A stretch of DNA of 5,317 bases from Flavobacteriales bacterium (GCA_029262915.1 JAJCYN010000138.1:1-5317); one strand, 5' to 3'. Shown: positions 1-5,317, counted from the first letter of the stretch. Translations and numbers: made by a program. Notes: generated by a model from the letters alone, not told the origin.

Positions 1-606
1 AACATTCAAACGACCAAAATCGTCTGTACCAATATTTCTAACATTGTTTCTTCCTACTCCTGAAAAAGAGGCATTTTTTACAATACTATAATGCGATTCT
101 ATTGAAGTATAAACTGTTAATTCTTGCCCATTCATTCCTTCATCTCTAATGGATTCATTAAAAGAATCTCTTGCCATTATAACAGCCATTAAGTTGGTTA
201 AAGAACCTCCTGAAGAAAAAGTTCCACTGGCATTTTCATTCCAACCAATAATTTTACATACTTCGCTTATCACTACTTTTTCTACCCCAACTTGTGGTCC
301 AGCAGCTTTGTAAGTGTACATACTGTTATTAAGCATAACTGCCAATAAATCGCCTAAAACAGCTTTTTCATTTCTCCCCCCAAACAATTGATTAAAAAAT
401 GCGGTAGTAGCGGTTCGTGGAGTTTTTAATACTAAATCTTGTAAAACATTTTTAAATCTTTCCTCATCTATAGGCTCATTAGAAAGGTTGAGATCTAATT
501 TATCGAATAACTCATCTGAAGAAACAAATTCCGCAACAGGATTTTGTTGCTCATCTCTTAATAATTTATTTACTATTTCGTCAAAAATATTTAAGCTATT
601 CTCCAT
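1..606 (-). CDS. Pyridoxal-phosphate-dependent decarboxylase, group II (N-terminal 202 residues, cut by window edge)
   Basis: Translating the minus strand from the ATG at 606 gives 202 uninterrupted residues running off the left edge, still in frame. The protein resembles group II PLP decarboxylases (glutamate, cysteine-sulfinate and aromatic amino acid decarboxylases), which remove the alpha-carboxyl group of an amino acid. Visible family landmarks are FFNQLFGG (residues 70-77), LNNSMYTYKAAGP (92-104), an IIGW segment (119-122), the cofactor phosphate-binding loop SSGGSLTNL (131-139), and SHYSIVKNA (171-179), whose His172 matches the histidine that stacks on the PLP ring in this family. The Schiff-base lysine and substrate-specificity residues lie in the missing C-terminal half; the family is usually about 450-560 residues. 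There is no signal peptide, so the enzyme is cytoplasmic. The start is the first in-frame ATG before an acidic helical N-terminus. The family call is firm; the substrate cannot be decided. It is divergent from the surface-protein genes. Confidence 0.93.
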   Translation of the reverse strand, partial: MENSLNIFDEIVNKLLRDEQQNPVAEFVSSDELFDKLDLNLSNEPIDEERFKNVLQDLVLKTPRTATTAFFNQLFGGRNEKAVLGDLLAVMLNNSMYTYKAAGPQVGVEKVVISEVCKIIGWNENASGTFSSGGSLTNLMAVIMARDSFNESIRDEGMNGQELTVYTSIESHYSIVKNASFSGVGRNNVRNIGTDDFGRLNV

Positions 607-669
607 ATTTTAATTCTTCTTATTCTCTTAAAAAGTATCTTTTTTAATAAAAAATTGCACTTTTTACAT

Positions 670-690
670 AAAAAAGAGCCAAAATGGCTC
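670..690 (-). terminator. Terminator-like hairpin in the decarboxylase leader
   Basis: Read on the minus strand, GAGCC, a five-base loop ATTTT, and GGCTC form a perfect 5-bp stem, followed at once by six T residues (675 down to 670). That is the form of an intrinsic terminator for minus-strand transcription. On the plus strand the bases after the stem are AAAAT, so it would not terminate in that direction. It lies 63 bases upstream of the decarboxylase start, with no recognised gene ending before it. It could be a leader attenuator, the end of a small RNA, or the remnant terminator of a lost gene. The structure is seen directly; its activity is inferred. Confidence 0.55.
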
Positions 691-735
691 AAAATGTTAA
701 TAATCTAGTTTTTTACAAGAAAATCTCTCGAATCA

Positions 736-743
736 CAAAGCTA
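736..743 (-). promoter_or_regulatory. Candidate Bacteroidota -7 promoter element facing the decarboxylase
   Basis: The minus strand reads TAGCTTTG, a perfect match to the Bacteroidota primary sigma -7 consensus TAnnTTTG. Initiation would fall near 730, giving a decarboxylase leader of about 120 bases that contains the hairpin at 670-690. No TTG-type -33 element sits at the usual 17-23 base spacing upstream, which weakens the call. In such AT-rich DNA a single 6-of-6 fixed-base match can occur by chance. Confidence 0.35.
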
Positions 744-917
744 AGTTTAATTTAACGAATTTTTAATACTTATTTTCTAAAATAAAATAGCTATCATTAT
801 TAAGATTCATACAATATTTAGAAATCAGAAGATAATACCGAGTTAAAAAATGTAGTATAGTCCTTAAAAAAATATCTGACTTTTTGTTGCAAGTCCAGTT
901 TCATAAAAAGAGGCTGG

Positions 918-995
918 ATGAACTTATCAACTAAAATAATTACATATAATATAACTTGCATATTTGGTTTTATTTTTTTAACTTGGGTTTTTTAA
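918..995 (+). CDS. Possible 25-residue hydrophobic mini-protein
   Basis: An ATG at 918 opens a 25-codon frame ending in TAA at 993-995. The peptide starts MNLSTKII and is hydrophobic from about residue 7 to the end (CIFGFIFLTWVF), like a lone membrane segment or a signal peptide without a mature protein. AAAGAGG at 907-913 lies four bases before the ATG and is the only Shine-Dalgarno-like sequence in front of any start in this window. The opening residues resemble those of the 725-residue protein downstream (MNLINKII, then TCI), so it may be the relic start of an exported-protein gene. Chance is a serious alternative: short hydrophobic frames are common in AT-rich DNA. Confidence 0.15.
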   Translation: MNLSTKIITYNITCIFGFIFLTWVF

Positions 996-1000
996 GTTTC
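993..1000 (+). promoter_or_regulatory. Weak candidate -7 element for the three-gene surface operon
   Basis: TAAGTTTC matches the Bacteroidota -7 consensus TAnnTTTG except for the last base and lies 28 bases before the ATG at 1029, which would give a leader of about 20 bases. The nearest TTG with a plausible role is at 964-966, a 26-base gap, longer than the usual spacing. A second near-match, CATATTTG, lies at 959-966 but also lacks a -33 partner. One of these is probably close to the real promoter, but the sequence does not decide which. Confidence 0.25.
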
Positions 1001-1028
1001 ACATTTACATTACTTTAACTAATTTATT

Positions 1029-2057
1029 ATGGATATAAAAAGCAATTGTTTTAAAACGGTATTAGTACTTTTCTTAATAGGTTTAATTCCTTCAATTTCC
1101 TATTCTCAAAATAATAATCCAAATAATAATTCTGTAGGTTTATTTTGGAAATTAGATGGAAATAATATAGATACTACAAAATTTATAGGAACTACTAATA
1201 ATCAGGATTTAATTTTTAAATGTAATAATATAGAAGGATTTAGAATACGCCCTAATTCTGAGACTAAGTTTATGGGAGATGTAATATTAGATAAATTTAA
1301 AGAAGTTCCTCCTATAAATCCTGGACCCATCCAAGAAAAAAGGGTGATGACTATTAATTCAGTTGGACAGCTTGCATTATCGAATTTTGTTATACCGCAA
1401 GATGACACTTTTGTTTGTTTGATGACGGCACCTTGGATATTTGCAGATGGAACATCAACTGATGATGATATTGCCTTATGTCCAAATTTTAAAAGTGTAA
1501 CTATCGGTGGTAATTTCACGGTAGGAGGTTTAACGAGATTAGGTGTAACAGGAATAGGAACATCACCCAATCCTCAATTTCAACTTAATTTAGCAAGTGT
1601 AAATAAAACAGCAGGTATTCGATTGCTGAACTTACATACAAGTAATTCACCTCAAAGATATGGTATTCAAAATCTTGTTAATAGAACTGATATAATAGCC
1701 TACTCTGTAACAACAATAGGCAATCAAGATGTCTTTAGAGTTATGGGAGATGGGCAGGTTTGGGCAACAGAAATAAATGTGGATTTAGCATCTGATTTTC
1801 CTGATTACGTTTTTAAACCTAATTATACTTTAATGCCCTTAGAAGAGTTAGACGATTATATAAATAAAAATCACCATTTACCTAATATCCCAACAGCAAA
1901 TGAAGTTAAAGAAAATGGATTAGGAATAGCTGAGATGCAAGTAAAACAAATGGAAAAGATAGAAGAATTAACTCTGTATCTGATAGAATTAAAAAAAGAA
2001 ATAAAAGTTATTAAGAAAGAAAATTTAGAATTAAAAGAAATGATACTTGAAAAGTAA
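1029..2057 (+). CDS. Exported fibre-like protein with Bacteroidota tail-fibre/S74-related C-terminus and coiled coil
   Basis: This 342-residue protein has a Sec signal peptide (basic start, hydrophobic residues 10-21) with likely cleavage after Ser26, leaving Gln27 first, then an Asn-rich linker (28-34). Residues 39-72 carry the recurring Bacteroidota module W-x-L-x-G-N followed by FIGTTNNQDLIFK and FRI, typical of long exported proteins annotated as tail-fibre-like or S74 domain-containing. A less clear beta-rich middle (about 100-235, Cys130 and Cys151) precedes FRVMGDGQVWATEI (236-249) and the conserved block YVFKPNYTLMPLEELDDYI (260-278), HLPNIPTANEV (283-293) and IAEMQ (300-304). Residues 305-342 are a Lys/Glu-rich predicted coiled coil, suggesting trimerisation. 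I do not see the Ser-Asp motif of autoproteolytic S74 chaperones, so self-cleavage is unlikely. Unlike its two operon partners it has no T9SS sorting domain, so its final location is unclear. The start is set by the signal peptide. Role: structural or adhesive, inferred. Confidence 0.9.
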   Translation: MDIKSNCFKTVLVLFLIGLIPSISYSQNNNPNNNSVGLFWKLDGNNIDTTKFIGTTNNQDLIFKCNNIEGFRIRPNSETKFMGDVILDKFKEVPPINPGPIQEKRVMTINSVGQLALSNFVIPQDDTFVCLMTAPWIFADGTSTDDDIALCPNFKSVTIGGNFTVGGLTRLGVTGIGTSPNPQFQLNLASVNKTAGIRLLNLHTSNSPQRYGIQNLVNRTDIIAYSVTTIGNQDVFRVMGDGQVWATEINVDLASDFPDYVFKPNYTLMPLEELDDYINKNHHLPNIPTANEVKENGLGIAEMQVKQMEKIEELTLYLIELKKEIKVIKKENLELKEMILEK

Positions 2058-2100
2058 TCCTGTCTAAATATTGTATTAACAGAATATAATACTTTGAATT
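2058..2100 (+). other. 43-base spacer between first and second operon genes
   Basis: The spacer is AT-rich and has no stem-loop followed by a T tract, so transcription can be expected to read through into the next gene. It contains TTG at 2071-2073 and TACTTTG at 2090-2096, which loosely resemble -33 and -7 elements. The -7-like motif is one base short of TAnnTTTG and lies only four bases before the ATG, so an internal promoter here would give an almost leaderless message. No Shine-Dalgarno sequence precedes the ATG at 2101. Confidence 0.5.
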
Positions 2101-4278
2101 ATGAATCTCATAAATAAAATAATACTTCTTACCTGCATATTACTACTAAGTACAATTATTTTAAATGCTCAAACGTTTAACAGAGTAAACAAAATTTCAA
2201 CTCTTTTCGCTAGTTCTCCAGTTCTCCTTGAAAATGAAATAATAGATGTTAAGGTCGATCAACAAAACAACATCTATATATGTGGAGTTTTTAATGGTAA
2301 TCTTTTTTTAGGAACAGGAACAAATCAAGTATTACTGACTCCATCTGGAGCACCATTTAGAGATTTTTATGCTGCTAAATTTGATTCAGACCAAAATTTA
2401 GTGTGGGCTAAAAGAATAACTCAAGGAAACGCCTTAATTACAGGACAGTTCAATGGGTTTGACATAGATCAAAATGGTAATGTTTATCTTATTGGAGGAA
2501 TAGTTGGTGGGAGTAAAATATTTGGATTTGGAGAACCGAACCAAACAACACTTACTGGTCCCCCATTCATAACTTTTCTCGAAGGCTTATTTTTTATAGC
2601 AAAACTTAATTCAATTAATGGTAATTTAGAGTGGGTTAAAGAAGCGAGTAGTCTAGATAATCTATCAAATTCTTTGGCTATTTTTGGGCACGATGTTGTA
2701 TGTGATAATTTAGGAAACGTGATCGTAGTTGGTCAATTTAATGGAACTGCAACATTTGGTGCATTACCTCCTATTATAAGTAATAATAATACTGACGCTG
2801 ATGGTTTTGTAGTTAAATACTCACAAAATAATGGAAATGAAATATGGTTAAGAAAAGGCCCAACTGGACCACTTTTAGCTAATCCTAACGCTGTAGATGT
2901 TGATGGAGCTGGAAATATATATTACACAGGAAATTTCTTAGGTTCTTCAGATATTATAGGAATAGGTAATATTGAAACTGTCACAGTTCCTGTGGGTTCA
3001 GATTTTGAAATGTTCGTAGCAAAATATGATCCTAACGGAGAAGTTTTATGGGCTAATCAATCATTTAGTTCTATTGGAATATTTTTCCAACCAAGTACCG
3101 CTGGACAAAATATAGCGACTGATTTATTAGGAAATTCTTTCATAACAGGAGTACTTCAAGCACAAGCAATTTCATTTGGAAGTTTATCAGGATTTGGAGA
3201 CATTAATCCAACTTTTTATATAGCAAAAATTAATTCTTTAGGTAGTTTTGAATGGGCAAAACAAGCAAATTTTGTTAGTGGTGTTGGTGCCGGTTCATCT
3301 GGTCGAGATATAACAATTGGATCAAATGGAAATCCATATATTTCAGGAAATTTAAGTGGAGAATACTCTTTTGATGGTCTCACAATAACTGATGTTGGAG
3401 GGGGTAGTAATTTTATTGTTAATTATGAGAAATTAACTGGACAATTGATTTGCTTGAAACACCCTAAACCCTCTACACTTTCTGATCAAGCTGTAATCAC
3501 ATCAATTGGAAATAATGGAAATGGGAATTTAATTGGAATTGGAACATCTGTAGGAGTAGCTAATTATGGAAATATTCGAACGGAATTAATGCCTTCATCT
3601 AGCAGATCAATTATTACACTTTCGGAAGAGTGCTGTATGCTTGAAGATAGAATAGAAAATCTAATATATAACGATGCTTTTTCTTTTTATGGAGAGGATT
3701 CTAAAAATATATTAATTGCTGGGTTTGATGCTGGTACACCTACCACAAATGGAGATGTAATTGTGAACCCAAATAGCAATGTTATCTATACTTCTGAAGG
3801 ACGTGTTACTTTAAAACCAGGATTTAGAGCGTTGAATGCAAGTAAATTTAAAGCTGCAATTTCGGATTGTGGTAATACATTTACTCAAAATAATAATCGT
3901 TTAGCACCTCCAAATTCAAATAATGAAACTTCAACTTTTAATATAATCAGAAATAAGTCATATAAAAACTTAAATATTTATCAAATGACCGAAGCATATA
4001 GGAGTAAATTTGGATACATAGAAGAAGATAAAATTGACTTTGAAATATTCCCAAACCCAAATAATGGACCATTTAATGTGCAATTGAATAATTTTATTTC
4101 AAATGAAAATAAAATCAGCTATATTATTATAACTAATGTATTGGGAAATGTAGTCGTAAAAAAGCAAATAAATGAGGATAAGTATGAATTTGATTTATCT
4201 AACATTGATAAAGGTCTTTACTTTATTAAAGTAACAATAGGCGAAAAATCTATTACTAAAAAAATAATATTAAATTAA
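2101..4278 (+). CDS. T9SS-secreted seven-repeat beta-propeller (SBBP-like) protein with 3-coathanger-like domain
   Basis: This 725-residue protein begins with a signal peptide (hydrophobic residues 7-21, cleavage likely after Ala23, mature Gln24). Residues 49-510 hold seven repeats of the SBBP type: D-x-x-GN-x-Y-x-x-G-x-F at the start, then FVAK-(Y/L)-D and a W-A-K near the end. They start near residues 49, 120, 199, 265, 339, 403 and 467, spaced 64-79 residues, and fit one seven-bladed beta-propeller. Residues 511-590 start with a Cys pair, include VTLKPGFRA (569-577) and end at Cys590, resembling the 3-coathanger stack domain of Bacteroidota surface proteins. A polar linker (591-645) leads to a type A T9SS sorting domain: FEIFPNPNNGPFNV (647-660), ITNVLGN (677-683), GLYFIKV (705-711) and KKIIL (720-724). 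The domain is normally removed at the outer membrane when cargo is anchored or released. No catalytic motif is visible; a binding or adhesive role is inferred. It overlaps neither neighbour and stops two bases before the next ATG. Confidence 0.92.
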   Translation: MNLINKIILLTCILLLSTIILNAQTFNRVNKISTLFASSPVLLENEIIDVKVDQQNNIYICGVFNGNLFLGTGTNQVLLTPSGAPFRDFYAAKFDSDQNLVWAKRITQGNALITGQFNGFDIDQNGNVYLIGGIVGGSKIFGFGEPNQTTLTGPPFITFLEGLFFIAKLNSINGNLEWVKEASSLDNLSNSLAIFGHDVVCDNLGNVIVVGQFNGTATFGALPPIISNNNTDADGFVVKYSQNNGNEIWLRKGPTGPLLANPNAVDVDGAGNIYYTGNFLGSSDIIGIGNIETVTVPVGSDFEMFVAKYDPNGEVLWANQSFSSIGIFFQPSTAGQNIATDLLGNSFITGVLQAQAISFGSLSGFGDINPTFYIAKINSLGSFEWAKQANFVSGVGAGSSGRDITIGSNGNPYISGNLSGEYSFDGLTITDVGGGSNFIVNYEKLTGQLICLKHPKPSTLSDQAVITSIGNNGNGNLIGIGTSVGVANYGNIRTELMPSSSRSIITLSEECCMLEDRIENLIYNDAFSFYGEDSKNILIAGFDAGTPTTNGDVIVNPNSNVIYTSEGRVTLKPGFRALNASKFKAAISDCGNTFTQNNNRLAPPNSNNETSTFNIIRNKSYKNLNIYQMTEAYRSKFGYIEEDKIDFEIFPNPNNGPFNVQLNNFISNENKISYIIITNVLGNVVVKKQINEDKYEFDLSNIDKGLYFIKVTIGEKSITKKIILN
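2245..3630 (+). repeat. Seven SBBP-like propeller repeats encoded within the 725-residue protein
   Basis: This stretch encodes seven degenerate protein repeats. Each carries a turn such as DQNGNVYLIGG (residues 123-133) or DGAGNIYYTGNF (268-279), a variable FG-containing loop, a strand like MFVAKYDPNG (304-313) and a closing WAK or WVK. Repeats 1-5 fit well. Repeat 6 has lost the acidic residue and the closing tryptophan (LICLKHP, 449-455), and repeat 7 keeps only GNGNLIGIG and SIITLSEE. There is no obvious nucleotide-level identity between units, so the repeats are ancient rather than recently amplified. Confidence 0.8.
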
Positions 4279-4280
4279 CG

Positions 4281-5249
4281 ATGAGGTATTTAAATTCTAT
4301 TTTACTCATTTTCATATTCTTTTTTTCCTCTTTTTGTGCAAACTCTCAAGATATTTTAGGAGGAGAGATAAATGTTACACACATATCCGGTCTGACATAT
4401 AATATTTCTATATTTCTATATACAAAAACAAGCATTGGAGGCAATGATTCCATTATAGAAGTTACTAATGATAGTTTTATTTTTTTTCTTTCTGGAACAT
4501 CTACAAATTTAGTAAATGATGTTACGGAATGGGAATATTCTTTTACTAATACTTATCTAACCAGCGGGACTTATTCTATTACAGTAAAAGATAGCTTTAG
4601 AATAACAAATATTACGAATATAACAAATTCTTCAACCGAAAAAATTTTCTTACAAAAAGACATTATTATTAACCCTTTTTGGGGAGCAAATAGTTCTCCT
4701 ATTTTACAATCTAAACCTACGTCAATATTTATAAATGGAAGTAACTTTTTTTATAATCTAAATGCTACTGACCCTGATAATGATAGTTTATCTTATAGCC
4801 TAGTACCAGTATCAGCTTCTAATTATAGCTTTCCTACAGGAGCTTTAATTGACTCCATTACAGGGACATTTACAATGCCTGGTGCTTTTGGATCATATGC
4901 CATTGGCATAAAAATAGATGAATGGAGAGTAGGTGTGAATATTGGAACTACTGTAAGAGAAATGATTATTGATAGCAACCTAATTACATCAATTAAAATT
5001 GAAGGAGAAATTGGAAATATTAAAATATTTCCAAATCCAAACTCAGGATTATTTAAAATAGAATTAAATGGAATTAACGGTAGAGTTGAAGTCAGTATTT
5101 TTAATATTGTTGGGGAGCAAATTTTTTCTAAAAATCAAAATGGTAGTAATATCTTGAATGTTGATATTTCAAACCAATCAAAGGGTATTTATTTACTAAA
5201 AATAATTAACGGAAATGATGTCATTACAAAAAAAATAATTTATAATTAG
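4281..5249 (+). CDS. Small T9SS-secreted surface protein with LGGE-type N-terminus and Ig/cadherin-like domain
   Basis: This 322-residue protein starts two bases after the previous stop, which points to co-transcription and probably coupled translation. Its signal peptide (hydrophobic residues 7-18) is probably cut after Ser22, leaving Gln23. Residues 25-47 (ILGGEI, then HISGLTYNISIFLY) match the opening of a family of large Bacteroidota adhesin-like or gliding-associated proteins that read LGGEI-x-Y and a Y-x-I-x-L-x-x-Y strand. Residues 136-230 resemble an Ig/cadherin-like domain: NSSPIL (137-142), ATDPDNDSLSYSLVP (162-176), TGTFTMPGAFG (194-204) and IKIDEWRVG (210-218). The Asp-rich segment could bind calcium. 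A type A T9SS sorting domain closes the protein: KIFPNPNSGLFKI (248-260), FNIVGEQIF (274-282), GIYLLKI (302-308) and KKII (317-320). Relatives with this N-terminus are often far longer, so this is a compact version. Cys19 is preceded by Phe, so it is not a lipobox. Likely surface binding or adhesion, inferred. Confidence 0.9.
   Translation: MRYLNSILLIFIFFFSSFCANSQDILGGEINVTHISGLTYNISIFLYTKTSIGGNDSIIEVTNDSFIFFLSGTSTNLVNDVTEWEYSFTNTYLTSGTYSITVKDSFRITNITNITNSSTEKIFLQKDIIINPFWGANSSPILQSKPTSIFINGSNFFYNLNATDPDNDSLSYSLVPVSASNYSFPTGALIDSITGTFTMPGAFGSYAIGIKIDEWRVGVNIGTTVREMIIDSNLITSIKIEGEIGNIKIFPNPNSGLFKIELNGINGRVEVSIFNIVGEQIFSKNQNGSNILNVDISNQSKGIYLLKIINGNDVITKKIIYN
4602..4628 (+). repeat. Three 9-base tandem repeats encoding Ile-Thr-Asn three times
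   Basis: Three near-identical 9-base units (ATAACAAAT, ATTACGAAT, ATAACAAAT) encode residues 108-116, Ile-Thr-Asn repeated three times, in the linker between the two recognisable extracellular domains of the 322-residue protein. The number of units could vary between strains without breaking the frame. The repeat is seen directly; any role is speculative. Confidence 0.6.
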
Positions 5250-5317
5250 TAAATAGCTTTCACCATTTAGTCACAATAATAACCATGGGGTTTCGATTTT
5301 TGTTTTCTTCATAATTC
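5250..5317. other. Downstream edge: weak hairpin on plus strand, possible end of a minus-strand gene
   Basis: After the TAG at 5247-5249 there are 68 bases with no plus-strand gene. AACC (5281-5284), loop ATGG and GGTT (5289-5292) make a 4-bp stem followed by the interrupted T-rich run CGATTTTTGTTTTC, a poor candidate for the operon terminator. On the minus strand, one frame is open from 5316 to a TGA at 5262-5260, ending in PMVIIVTKW, and another is open to a TGA at 5273-5271. Either could be the C-terminus of a convergent gene entering from the right, or chance. The visible length is too short to choose. Confidence 0.3.

Larger units (their letters stand above)
607..1028. other. Divergent intergenic region (422 bases)
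   Basis: This gap separates two divergently transcribed units and has to hold both promoters. It contains the minus-strand hairpin at 670-690, a minus-strand -7 match at 736-743, a weak plus-strand -7 match at 993-1000, and a 25-codon mini-ORF at 918-995. A minus-strand frame is open from 900 to 763, but its only ATG (810) would give 15 residues. I see no tRNA, rRNA, direct-repeat array, insertion-sequence end or recognisable riboswitch. The length is generous for a simple divergent promoter region and leaves room for a small RNA. Confidence 0.7.

Noticed and set aside
859..885. AGTC/GACT inverted repeat followed by T5 on the plus strand
   Set aside because: Only four base pairs with a 15-base loop; too weak to call a terminator, and no plus-strand transcript is known to end there.
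763..900. Minus-strand frame open for 45 codons in the intergenic region, with one internal ATG at 810
   Set aside because: There is no start codon near its beginning, the ATG gives only 15 residues, and no ribosome-binding signal or recognisable sequence is present. It fits chance in AT-rich DNA, though it lies upstream of the orphan terminator.
894..918. TCCAG/CTGGA inverted repeat in the intergenic region
   Set aside because: A five-base stem with a 15-base loop and no T tract. It might be a regulator site, but nothing supports that beyond the symmetry.
1202..1570. 122-codon minus-strand open frame opposite the fibre-like protein gene
   Set aside because: It lies wholly inside a well-supported gene on the other strand, its translation has no recognisable domain, and it has no independent start context. 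It is a shadow of the real frame.
2071..2096. Possible internal promoter before the 725-residue protein gene
   Set aside because: The -7-like TACTTTG is one base short of the consensus spacing and lies four bases before the ATG. Operon read-through explains expression better.
4326..4346. Lipoprotein signal at Cys19 of the small surface protein
   Set aside because: The residue before the cysteine is Phe and the lipobox pattern is absent. The signal peptidase I site before Gln23 fits better.
4480..4487. T8 tract (and an A8 tract at 5228-5235) as phase-variation switches
   Set aside because: Runs of this length are expected in such AT-rich coding sequence, and both encode ordinary Phe/Lys-rich strands of intact domains. 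Nothing suggests slippage.

Overview
The window is AT-rich (roughly 30% G+C by eye) and looks like Bacteroidota, most likely a marine-type Flavobacteriia genome. Three things support this. Two proteins end in type A C-terminal sorting domains of the type IX secretion system (T9SS). Every export signal is predicted to leave glutamine as the first mature residue. No convincing Shine-Dalgarno sequence precedes any of the large genes. I recognise protein families here but cannot name a species or a characterised gene.

Layout. At the left edge, bases 1-606 on the minus strand hold the first 202 residues of a group II pyridoxal-phosphate-dependent decarboxylase, cut by the window edge. Bases 607-1028 are a 422-base divergent intergenic region. 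It contains a terminator-like hairpin facing the decarboxylase, a good Bacteroidota -7 promoter match on the same strand, and a 25-codon hydrophobic mini-ORF on the plus strand. From 1029 to 5249, three plus-strand genes lie close together (gaps of 43 and 2 bases) and probably form an operon. The first encodes an exported fibre-like protein with a Bacteroidota tail-fibre/S74-related C-terminus and a terminal coiled coil. The second encodes a 725-residue T9SS cargo with seven SBBP-like beta-propeller repeats and a 3-coathanger-like domain. The third encodes a 322-residue T9SS cargo with an LGGE-type N-terminal domain and an Ig/cadherin-like domain. The last 68 bases hold no clear gene, though a minus-strand gene could end there.

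How the genes fit together. The three plus-strand products look like an envelope or surface set: two are predicted to leave through T9SS and be anchored or released at the surface, while the first has only a Sec signal. None has a recognisable catalytic domain, so structural, adhesive or binding roles are the most that can be inferred. The decarboxylase is divergently transcribed and probably unrelated.

I did not find a convincing new defence, mobile or RNA-guided system. The items most worth a second look are the orphan terminator in the decarboxylase leader and the make-up of the three-gene surface module.
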